Below are positions 1-6,525 of a DNA stretch of 9,285 bases, piece after piece. This DNA comes from CAJBLF01 sp964495825 (GTDB taxonomy: Bacteria; Patescibacteriota; Gracilibacteria; Absconditabacterales; Absconditicoccaceae): positions 1 to 9,285 of the forward strand of contig CAZBWI010000019.1 in NCBI GenBank assembly GCA_964495825.1, written 5' to 3'. The translations under genes were made by a program, and so were the position numbers. How positions within the stretch are numbered: position 1 is the first letter of the stretch; every line of letters begins with the position of its first letter. Under the pieces are notes generated by a model. The model saw nothing but the letters and a program-made list of their open reading frames with translations. It ran no database searches and had not been told where the DNA came from.

Positions 1-71
1 TAACTCGATCATTGACTGTAATGTATTGCTATAAGTTCTCTTTCTTCTTTAGATAACTGTGTATGCGCCAT
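1..71 (-). CDS. IS30-family transposase, N-terminal fragment (runs off the left edge)
   Basis: Reading leftward from the ATG at 69-71 gives 23 residues, MAHTQLSKEERELIAIHYSQ followed by G-S-S, where the Gly is a TGA codon at 9-11. The pattern LSKEERELIAI, a short helix, then a Gly/Ser turn matches the N-terminal helix-turn-helix of IS30-type DDE transposases, which binds the terminal inverted repeats. Family knowledge supplies the function; the catalytic DDE domain lies outside the window. There is no good Shine-Dalgarno sequence before the ATG. The gene points away from ruvA, so the element itself lies to the left. The call rests on only 23 residues; another HTH_38-type protein is possible. 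Confidence 0.6.
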
Positions 72-107
72 TTTCCATCTCACGGAAATAAATACTTTTG
101 CTTATAT

Positions 108-145
108 TTACTTCCTGTGCATTTCGAACTTAAATTTTTACTCCT
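108..145. repeat. Possible end of the IS30-like element (terminal inverted repeat)
   Basis: About 40-70 bp upstream of the transposase start lies a stretch reading TGTGCATTTCGAACTTAAAT on the plus strand. Its spacing from the transposase start and its GCA-TTTC-GAACTTAAAT look resemble the left terminal repeats I remember for IS30-family elements, but I cannot compare it with the other end, which is outside the window. The exact boundary and any target-site duplication cannot be set from here. Non-coding DNA follows to the right. Confidence 0.25.
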
Positions 146-149
146 TAAA

Positions 150-183
150 AGCTCGTTGACAATACGAGCTAAATAAGTATATT
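150..183 (+). promoter_or_regulatory. Candidate rightward promoter overlapping a small hairpin
   Basis: TTGACA at 156-161 and TATATT at 178-183 are separated by 16 bp, a near-consensus sigma70-type pair pointing toward ruvA, which would have a leader of about 150 nt. The -35 sits inside a perfect 7-bp inverted repeat, AGCTCGT at 150-156 and ACGAGCT at 164-170, which could be an operator or a hairpin at the edge of the IS element. A second candidate -10 closer to ruvA is listed separately. Confidence 0.35.
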
Positions 184-206
184 CTAAATAATAAAATGTA
201 ACTTTA

Positions 207-327
207 AAGTGCTAAGTGAAGGAATTACTTATGTATCGACTATCATAATTATGCGCATAATTATGCAAGAGTTTATAATAAGGCAAATATCAATACGTAA
301 CATTTCGCATTTAGCACTTGGCATTTA
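207..327. repeat. Degenerate 7-bp repeats forming an inverted pair upstream of ruvA
   Basis: Two heptamers, AAGTGCT and AAGTGAA, lie at 207-220. At 300-327 four more units run ACATTTC, GCATTTA, GCACTTG, GCATTTA. The two sets are partly reverse complements: AAGTGCTAA at 207-215 pairs perfectly with TTAGCACTT at 311-319, and three further pairs follow if one G-T is allowed. In the ruvA leader this could fold into a long stem closing over the palindrome at 244-265. The 7-bp period matches the arrays at the end of ruvA and inside lepA. Confidence 0.45.
244..279. promoter_or_regulatory. 22-bp perfect palindrome next to a consensus -10 box
   Basis: Positions 244-265 form a perfect palindrome with half-site CATAATTATGC. 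A consensus TATAAT lies at 274-279, 8 bp to the right, 65 bp before the ruvA ATG. No recognisable -35 hexamer lies at the right distance, because the palindrome fills that place. This geometry fits a dimeric regulator site overlapping the -35 of a ruvA promoter, either as repressor site or as activator replacing the -35. It is inference from arrangement; no known operator is matched. Confidence 0.4.
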
Positions 328-343
328 TATTGATGTATAAAGT

Positions 344-895
344 ATGCTTCATTATTTCGTAGGAAAGATACGTCATCAGGGCGGTGAAACATTATTAGGT
401 AATGATATGTTTGGTCTCCAAGTCCATTATCTCGGAAAAAGGGATCAGGGAGAATATTTTTTGTATCCATATCTGGATGATAACAAGAAGACTATACTAT
501 ATTATTGTTTCGATACTATAGAACAGAAGACATTGTTTGAATCACTACTCAAAATCAGCGGAGTTGGACCCAAGACCGCATTCCAGATATCGCAATTACC
601 TAAAGCAAATCTTCAGCAAGCATTGAAAAATGTTGATATTAAATTTTTTCAATCTATTCCATGAATAGGTCCGAAATCTGCGAAGAAGATTGTTTTGCAA
701 TTGAAAGGGACATTCGATGCTGATGATATCCAAAAAATGGATATCGATCAGAAATTATACAAGAATATCGTATCCTCACTCAAATGATTCGGCTATAGTG
801 TAGATCAGATCAAAACTACATTACAGAAATACGACGGCACCGTTACCAAAGACAATATCTCTGATGTTATTAAGCGGATTATCTTACAAATATAG
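344..895 (+). CDS. ruvA: Holliday junction branch migration protein RuvA
   Basis: The 183-residue product is the DNA-binding subunit of the RuvAB complex, which forms a tetramer on Holliday junctions and directs the RuvB motor during recombination repair. Residues 1-65 are the OB-fold domain (MLHYFVGKI start). Two helix-hairpin-helix motifs follow: LLKISGVGPKTA near 76-87 and SIPGIGPKSAKKI near 104-116. The C-terminal RuvB-contacting domain is near 136-183. E. coli RuvA has 203 residues. Two in-frame TGA codons at 662-664 and 785-787 read as Gly107, the invariant glycine of the second HhH, and Gly148 (LKGFG). The start is fixed by an in-frame TAA at 338-340 just upstream. No Shine-Dalgarno is visible. 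The TAG stop is also the first three bases of a 7-bp repeat array. No ruvB or ruvC is seen in the window. Confidence 0.95.
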
Positions 896-920
896 ATCGT
901 AGATGTTAGCTCTTAGATAT
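893..920. repeat. Four 7-bp tandem units starting at the ruvA stop codon
   Basis: Units TAGATCG, TAGATGT, TAGCTCT and TAGATAT follow one another without gaps. The first begins with the ruvA stop codon itself. All four start with TAG; the remaining four bases vary. The frame of the repeat means that ruvA terminates on the first unit whatever the later copy number. The rest of the 86-bp spacer to the next gene is A/T-rich, with a TATAAT at 943-948 lacking a clear -35. Confidence 0.6.
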
Positions 921-981
921 AAGAAAATAAAATATAAAAATTTATAATTATGTGATTTTTATCTTTTCTACTGAGACGCTA

Positions 982-2781
982 ATGAATTCAAAAAACTTAA
1001 AAAAGACATATATGAAAATGTATGAAAGATTTTTTCTTGAAAATCAATGTGTGGTCTCCGCTCCATTTATCCTCAATCGATCAGGGGATATTCTCAATAA
1101 TTACAGCGGAGTGAGTATTAAACAAAAGATTCCATTGCGTATGTATATGGGATACACGAGAACAGCAGCCAAAGGGATTTCTGTCAATAAGATCTATCAT
1201 TTGGATATGAGCGAATACCAGTTTATCGAAAGCAATGCTGTGGAATATGCGCCATATTTTACGGATATTAATAAGGAATTGGAAAAAAAATACGGGAAAT
1301 TATTATCTGGCAACGAAGGATTTCAGATTAATATCCTTTCTGAATTGCCGAGAGGTGTAGGATTGGGTTTCGGTTCTATCCTTGCATTGTTGCTTGCGAT
1401 GTTAGTTCATAGAATATTAGAAAATATAAATACTACTGTTATAGAAGAATTGAAAATCAAAAATATCAACGAAGTACTCGATGATCCGTACAATGTACTC
1501 TATAAAATTTTTATTGATGCTTTGAATTTTGATAAATCGGTCTATGGTATGATTTCTACGGCCACGAAATTGGCGACATTTTTTGATGGATATTATCCTA
1601 TTGTATCTTTTTCTGAAGATGGGGATAAATCGCTCCTGCCTGAAGAGGAAATTATGAAAAGATGTTATGGATTTAGATTAAATAATCTGTTCAAATGATT
1701 GAGGGAAAATCCCTATGTGCCGATCGATTACGGGATTATCTATTCAGGCAAACCTGTCCTGCTCGAGCAAATTGCAGGAAATAAATATAAAACAAACCAC
1801 AATCTGACGAAGACTATTAAATCGGATATGAAGAAATTGATGGGCGACTATTTTAGCAATCTTCATCCAAACAGGATTCCGAGATTTTATAAATATTTGA
1901 TCGCTCCAGAAACAGATGAATTTGATATAACATACGGCAAACTCATGGGGGCAATTAGTGTTAATCTCCTTTATTTTATGTCCAAGATTTATTCGGAAGC
2001 GTATGAAGAGGATCATATGGTCCAATTTCTCGAGACTTTAAGAAAATATAGACAGGCGGATTGCGTTACAAGGAAAAGTTCTAAGAATTTTCTGAAATTT
2101 ATCAAAAGCATGCTAGAGAATTTTCACGGTCCGCAATGATATATCGCGTTATCTCCAAATGATAGTACAATCATGTGATGATGTCTTACTTTCGCTATGC
2201 CGTTGGAGGGATTTAGAAAGATGATCATGGATGCAATAGATAAGACTTCGATAGAATTTATGTGATCCAAAGCGATATATCTCAATTGGATTGACGGAAT
2301 AGAGTATGAAGGAGTAAAATTTGAACAAGATCTGTTGTGAGGGAAATATTCGGAATTCCTTGATTCAAGCAGCTGTGTGCTCAAGATGGGAAATGGAAAA
2401 ATTCAACTTGGGAAATGCGAAAATATGATAGCTGAGCATAAACAAGGAATTCTTCTGGATATGATCAACAACAAGATGTATGTTCATGGCCGCAAACTGA
2501 CTTCGGAAGATCTACATTCACAGACTGCTACCGTGGATATCCTCAAAATCTTGATCGATAATATTGGCAAAGATATTTCCAACAAAGAGCTCCCGGTTTC
2601 AAGTTATTCGAAGAATAAAAACGATATGCAAGGCAAGATTATCATCCCGCTATTGGAATTGGTTCAAAAAGAAACAGGCAAGAAACTGCCATTGGTCTGC
2701 AAAGGAAGTATCTACGAATTTTATCTGAAACTAAATCCATCCGATATCGATATAGCTGTCATAGACAAACTTCAAACATAA
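982..2781 (+). CDS. GHMP-kinase-like protein with C-terminal winged-helix-like domain
   Basis: With six TGA codons read as Gly (1696, 2137, 2176, 2179, 2263, 2338) this is a 599-residue protein. Three regions recall GHMP small-molecule kinases (sugar, heptose and mevalonate kinases): SAPFILNRSGDILNNYSG near 26-43 (motif 1 region), ELPRGVGLGFGSILALLLAM near 121-140 (the glycine-rich ATP loop, usually PxGxGLGSSSA) and a Gly-Gly-Cys stretch near 397-402 (motif 3 region). The loop lacks the usual SSS, so activity is doubtful. Residues about 489-590 look like an OmpR-type winged helix: LDMINNKMYVHG, then IGKDISNKELP, then a basic helix and GSIYEFYL. ATG 982 is chosen; GTG 952 in the same frame would add 10 residues, and there is no clear RBS for either. 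A 10-codon mini-ORF (950-982) ends TAATG on this ATG. It lies 86 bp after ruvA and ends at a terminator. Coding continuity is firm; the domain calls are moderate. Confidence 0.75.
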
Positions 2782-2808
2782 AGATGGATATAAAAAGAAT
2801 ATTGATAG

Positions 2809-2848
2809 GAACTGACAAAAATTTTTTCCTAACTTTGTCAGTTTTTTT
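2809..2848 (+). terminator. Rho-independent terminator after the kinase-like gene
   Basis: ACTGACAAA at 2811-2819 pairs perfectly with TTTGTCAGT at 2834-2842, extendable by one A-T and one G-T pair. It is followed at once by a run of T (2842-2848) and more T-rich sequence. It starts 28 bp after the TAA of the upstream gene and points rightward, so it most likely closes a ruvA plus kinase-like transcription unit. Confidence 0.85.
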
Positions 2849-2890
2849 CTTTTTGTATAAGTATACAAGCAAGGGCGTAGAATTTTATTT

Positions 2891-3226
2891 ATGCTCGCAC
2901 CTATGGAACTTCTGCAGCTATTACAAAAACATATACCCCAGAAAAAGAACATCTTCGCAAAATTCCATAAAAAGGATACGCAGGATATTTCCAAATTTCT
3001 CTTGCACATGATAAAAAAAATAAAAAAAGAGACCAAGGATATGAAATTATTGAATGTGTTTTTCATAGAACTATATGATATTTTGTATCAGGAGATTTTA
3101 TTTGATAGAGTAGTGATACCAAAAAAATTTCTCAGGCTATTCGAAGAATTAGCATTGCCGATGAAATACATCGGTAACCAGAAATGGGCGGAAACATTAA
3201 AAAAACTCATGAGATTGAAATTATAA
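2891..3226 (+). CDS. Small helical lysine-rich protein of unknown function
   Basis: I do not recognise this 111-residue protein. It begins MLAPMELLQLLQKHIPQKKN and is rich in Lys, Leu and Ile with no TGA codon and only one glycine. Predicted by eye it is mostly helical, with a basic stretch HMIKKIKKETKDMK in the middle, no signal peptide and no membrane segment. The start is the first ATG after an in-frame TAA at 2858-2860; no Shine-Dalgarno is seen. It follows the terminator at 2809-2848, so it probably has its own promoter, perhaps in the AT-rich stretch just before it. It converges on the leftward gene at 3345-4151. Codon content looks genuine but the gene is short. Confidence 0.6.
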   Translation: MLAPMELLQLLQKHIPQKKNIFAKFHKKDTQDISKFLLHMIKKIKKETKDMKLLNVFFIELYDILYQEILFDRVVIPKKFLRLFEELALPMKYIGNQKWAETLKKLMRLKL

Positions 3227-3344
3227 TTTTTATTGGTGTATCCATATCATGGAATCAATTGGATCAATTCTTCAAAGAAAAAAACTCCCGCTGTATTATC
3301 ATGAGAGCAAGAAAAAGAATATGATCTGGAAAAGGATATTCAGA

Positions 3345-4151
3345 TTATTCTCTTTCTTTTTCCGATAGAATCCTCAGGAGTTTACGGCTTTGTGATTTAA
3401 GATACTTGTTTGTTTTTTCTGCTATTTCATCACCTTCAAAAATATCGTCAGGCATACGTATGATTTCTTTAAATATCTCTATAGCTGCAGTATCTTTGTC
3501 CATATGTATATATATTTTTGCAATTTTAAATTTAGTCCTTTGATATACATCAGGAAGGAGGGAATGTATTTCATCAGAATTTTTCAATAATGCATGGTAT
3601 TCATCCAAGGCTTTTTGTAATATATTTACGTTATTGGTCTCTTCTCCTATATACAACAAAATATTCCCTTTGAAGTCATGGAATCCTATGATTTGGTTAT
3701 GGTCGAAATATTTGCTATATGGTTCGATAAGCAAAAGTTGTTTATATGCAGATAATGGATCATTGAGTTGATGATACGCAAGTATTTTGTCGAAGATAAT
3801 GCGAATATATTCCGAACGTGTAATAATTTTTTTATAATGTTTAAGGATGTCATCAGCAATTTTTATAGTGGTAGGATAATCGTTTTTTTCATAACAAACA
3901 TATTCTAGATCATCAAACATTTCATCTAGTTCAGGAAGTGATATGCGGGTGATAGGGAAAGATATGGGTTTTTGTTTTGGAGATGATTGAAAAAAATCAA
4001 GATACGAAGAATAATCGATATGATCACCTATAAAAATGTTGTCTATCAGATCTTTTTGTGTTTTTTGTATATCAGATAATGAGAAAGAGGAAAGATCTTT
4101 TTTTGATGATTCATAGTTTTCTTGAGGATAATCTTGTGAAATATGTATCAT
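3345..4151 (-). CDS. Helical-repeat (TPR-like) cytoplasmic protein, function unknown
   Basis: The 268-residue product starts MIHISQDYPQENYE. The first 75 residues look polar and disordered; from about 75 on, pairs of amphipathic helices recall tetratricopeptide repeats, e.g. LEYVCYEKNDYPTTIKIADD, KILAYHQLNDPLSAYKQLL, FKIAKIYIHMDKDTAAIEIF. Such helical solenoids usually mediate protein-protein contacts, but no partner can be named. There is no signal peptide or membrane segment. It has no in-frame TGA, though this may only reflect its low glycine content. A near-consensus promoter lies 33 bp upstream. It is transcribed away from lepA and ends facing the small gene at 2891-3226. The C-terminus is highly charged (SEKERE). 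The repeat call is by eye. Confidence 0.7.
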   Translation of the reverse strand: MIHISQDYPQENYESSKKDLSSFSLSDIQKTQKDLIDNIFIGDHIDYSSYLDFFQSSPKQKPISFPITRISLPELDEMFDDLEYVCYEKNDYPTTIKIADDILKHYKKIITRSEYIRIIFDKILAYHQLNDPLSAYKQLLLIEPYSKYFDHNQIIGFHDFKGNILLYIGEETNNVNILQKALDEYHALLKNSDEIHSLLPDVYQRTKFKIAKIYIHMDKDTAAIEIFKEIIRMPDDIFEGDEIAEKTNKYLKSQSRKLLRILSEKERE

Positions 4152-4183
4152 TGTAGAATACTTAGGAATAAATAGCGTATTTA

Positions 4184-4212
4184 AGTATATTCTAAAACAT
4201 CGGTTTTGTCAA
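4184..4212 (-). promoter_or_regulatory. Near-consensus sigma70-type promoter for the TPR-like gene
   Basis: On the minus strand TTGACA (4207-4212) and TATACT (4184-4189) are separated by exactly 17 bp. Transcription should begin around 4177, giving a leader of about 26 nt before the ATG at 4151. This is the clearest promoter in the window. A 15-bp word covering the -10, TAAGTATATTCTAAA on the plus strand (4182-4196), recurs exactly at 174-188. Confidence 0.7.
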
Positions 4213-4361
4213 AAAACCTGAAAGAACGTAATGGCTTGCATTCAGGGGAAGATTTTATATTGTATCATCTGCATATTTCAATAAAAGGATTTTACTTATA
4301 GGGTACAGGTCGTAAGTCATCAAACCTTTGCTCTCTGGACCTAATCTTTGTAATCATAGAT
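4213..4361 (+). promoter_or_regulatory. Spacer upstream of lepA, weak promoter candidate
   Basis: The spacer between the leftward promoter and the lepA ATG has only a weak rightward candidate: TTGCAT at 4236-4241 and TATTGT at 4258-4263, 16 bp apart. A 6-bp inverted repeat CCTGAA (4217-4222) and TTCAGG (4241-4246) brackets that -35 and could be an operator. No Shine-Dalgarno precedes the lepA start. No gene is seen here. Confidence 0.25.
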
Positions 4362-6353
4362 ATGAATATCCGTAATTTTTGCATCATCGCACATATAGAT
4401 CATGGGAAATCGACGCTGGCAGATAGGATGCTGGAGATTACCTGAACTATAAGAAAACTCGAACATGCTCAGGTGCTTGATCGCATGGAACTCGAACAGG
4501 AGAGAGGGATCACTATCAAGCTGACGCCTGCTAGAATGCAGCGGAAAGGATATGAATTTAATCTCATAGATACTCCTGGACACGTGGATTTCCAATATGA
4601 AGTCTCTCGCTCATTAGCAGCGGTAGAAGGCGCTATTTTACTCGTTGATGCATCACAGTGAATACAAGCACAGACGCTTTCAACATTATATCAAGCTATC
4701 GATCAGCATTTAACTATCATTCCAGTATTGAATAAGATTGATCTTCCAGCAGCTAATCCGGAAAGGGTAGCACACGAGATAGAGAATATGATCGGCATCG
4801 ACAAATCAGAGATTATTCAGGTTTCAGGGAAGACCTGAGAAAACGTGGATAAGGTATTGGATGCTATCATCGAAAGAATTCAGGATCCGTTGAGTTTCAA
4901 AAAATCGCATAGAAAGAAATATTGGACTCAAGAGGGACAAGGGGAAGGGGACGAGGAAAGGTGACTCACTAGAGCGTTGATTTTTGACTCTGTCTATGAC
5001 CCATACAAAGGCGTTCTTGCTTATGTGAAGGTGGTTGATGGTTCGATCAAGGCATATGAAAACTTGAATCTTATTTATTCTGAGAATACAATAGAACCCA
5101 CGGAAGTTGGGCATTTTACGCCGGAATATTATGCGGACAAAATGCTCTATGAAGGCCAGATTGGTTATATCGTAACGGGACAGAAATCTGTGCGTGATGT
5201 ACAAATAGGAGACACTATTTTGAAAATTGAAAATTGAAAATTGAAAATTGAGAATACGAAAAATTATATAATTCCTGGTTTTAAAAAGGTCAAACCATTT
5301 GTTTACGCAGGAGTCTATCCGTTGGATACGAACGATTACGATAAGCTCAAAGATAGTCTAGAAAAATTATCGCTCAATGATAGTGCTATCGAGTACGAAT
5401 TAGAAGATTCCAAAGCGTTGGGATTTGGTTTCAGATGCGGATTTCTTGGAATGCTGCATATGGATATCGTCAAGGAGAGACTATCTAGGGAATATAATAT
5501 CGATACGATTTTCACAATACCGACCGTTATTTATCTAGTTAAATCAAAAAATCTTTCTATTGAACCTATTAAATCCTGATCCAATATCACGAATTTACTC
5601 AAGACTTGAATGTATAGATATATTCTCACAAATAATGAATGATGAATGATAAATGATAAATGATGACTAACCCCAGAAAACGTAGAAAAATTGAAGCCAC
5701 GATTGGTAGTGAAATCTTGAGCGGATATGGTAGATCAAGGAATGATCGATGAAATCCGAGAACCAATAGCTGCAGTAGAGGTCGTAGGACCGGAAGAATA
5801 TGCTGGGAATATCATGGCACTCTGTCAAGAATACAGAGGGAAACTAATCAATATGGAGTATATCGACGAGACGAGAGTCGTACGGCATTATGAATTGCCG
5901 ATGGGTGAAATTATCATCGATTTTTACGATAGACTCAAATCCGCGACCAAAGGCTATGCGACGATGAACTACGAGTTCAAAAAATATCAGCCCGCTGATC
6001 TGGTAAAGCTAGATGTATATATCAATAATGAAAAAGTCGAGGCGCTGAGCCGAGTTGTTCATAGAGATAAGTCTTACTATTTATGAAAAGAAGTTGTGGA
6101 AAAATTAAAAACATTGATTCCGAAACATTTGTTCGTGATTCCTCTTCAGGCATGAATTGGCTCCAAAATGATCGCAAGAGAAAATATCGCTGCCATGAAA
6201 AAAGACGTTCTCGCCAAGTGTTATGGAGGAGATGTAACCAGAAAGAGAAAATTGTTAGCAAAGCAAAAAGAAGGAAAAAAGAAAATGAAAGCAATAGGTT
6301 CAGTAAATGTGCCAAGTGACGTCTTTATAAAAATGGTCGCTAGAGGAGACTAA
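4362..6353 (+). CDS. lepA: Elongation factor 4 (LepA), with three repeat-encoded linker insertions
   Basis: LepA is a ribosome-associated translational GTPase related to EF-G, proposed to back-translocate or remodel stalled ribosomes. The 663-residue product has AHIDHGKST (G1, 9-17), GITIK (G2), DTPGHVDF (G3), NKID (G4) and VSGKTG (G5, usually SAKTG). The LepA-specific C-terminus AKCYGGDVTRKRKLL...KEGKKKMKAIG is intact. E. coli LepA has 599 residues; the excess comes largely from low-complexity insertions near residues 191-200, 287-298 and 424-435, each encoded by a 7-bp tandem array and each at a junction between domains. Fourteen TGA codons read as Gly (4443, 4659, 4836, 4962, 5235, 5577, 5607, 5640, 5643, 5661, 5664, 5718, 6084, 6153), several at conserved glycines. 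Under the standard code the gene would look shattered. MNIRNFCIIAHIDH sets the start at 4362. It stands alone and is followed by a structured spacer. Confidence 0.96.
4934..4961 (+). repeat. Degenerate 7-bp purine repeat inside lepA (domain I/II linker)
   Basis: Four units, GGGACAA, GGGGAAG, GGGACGA and GGAAAGG, follow without gaps. They encode an acidic/Gly/Gln linker (QEGQGEGDEERG) between the GTPase domain and domain II, where ordinary LepA has only a short PPP-containing link. The tract is all purine except two C, and strikingly G-rich against its AT-rich surroundings. A TGA glycine codon follows directly at 4962. The unit sequence is degenerate, so an old array is likely. Confidence 0.55.
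5220..5254 (+). repeat. Five 7-bp TTGAAAA units inside lepA (domain II/III linker)
   Basis: Four perfect TTGAAAA units and one TTGAGAA unit run head to tail. Because 7 is not a multiple of 3, successive units pass through all three frames, and one frame contains TGA. Read with TGA as Gly, the array encodes LKIENGKLKIEN, inserted before the conserved PGFKKVKPFVYAG of domain III. The near-perfect units suggest recent expansion or slippage. Confidence 0.9.
5631..5665 (+). repeat. Five 7-bp AATGATR units inside lepA (before the C-terminal domains)
   Basis: Units AATAATG, AATGATG, AATGATA, AATGATA and AATGATG run head to tail. They encode NNEGGMINDKGG, with four of the glycines written TGA, in a loop before the conserved LREPI-like segment (here IREPIAAVEVVGPEEY). 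The G at 5665 matters: an A there, as in the two units before, would create an in-frame TAA at 5664-5666. The insertion lies in a surface linker and leaves the flanking domains intact. Confidence 0.9.
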
Positions 6354-6374
6354 AGTTGCCAGGGGAGAATTAGT

Positions 6375-6510
6375 AACCTCCTTTTCCGCTTTTTAGCGAA
6401 CAACCTCACCACACCTCTCCTGTCAGAGAGGAGTGTAATTTTACTAAAAACTCCTCTATCAGGAGAAGCTATAGTCCTCAGCCAAGTCTGAGGAAAACGA
6501 AAAGGAGGTT
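6375..6510 (+). ncRNA. Candidate structured RNA or multi-hairpin element downstream of lepA
   Basis: A 12-bp perfect closing stem (AACCTCCTTTTC at 6375-6386, GAAAAGGAGGTT at 6499-6510) encloses four hairpins in a row: CGCT-TTTT-AGCG at 6387-6398, an imperfect stem at 6411-6436 with loop CTGTCA, CTCCT/AGGAG at 6451-6465, and CCTCAG/CTGAGG at 6476-6493. The result is a multi-branched fold of about 136 nt in the 3' region of the lepA transcript, ahead of its terminator. The closing stem contains ACCTCCTT and its complement AAGGAGGT, identical to a typical anti-Shine-Dalgarno/Shine-Dalgarno pair. No open frame explains it and I match it to no known RNA family. It could equally be a MITE-like DNA palindrome. 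The pairing is seen directly; its function is unknown. Confidence 0.45.
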
Positions 6511-6525
6511 GTTAAAAAAATAGGG

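Noticed and set aside
3227..3400. Open frame under code 25 (58 codons, TTG/GTG start near 3233) following the 2891-3226 gene
   Set aside because: The translation looks protein-like but there is no ATG or RBS, it overlaps the 3' end of the opposite-strand gene by 56 bp, and a frame of this length is common by chance when TGA is not a stop.
4443..4838. Mycoplasma-type code (TGA as Trp)
   Set aside because: The TGA positions align with conserved glycines and TGG is used at tryptophan sites.
662..6155. Apparent nonsense-broken pseudogenes (ruvA, lepA, kinase-like gene)
   Set aside because: Every break is TGA, none is TAA or TAG, frames stay in register and conserved motifs continue across the TGA codons, so these are intact code-25 genes.
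6375..6510. Integron attC-like site
   Set aside because: The outer stem lacks the RYYYAAC/GTTRRRY core sites and no cassette array or integrase is present.
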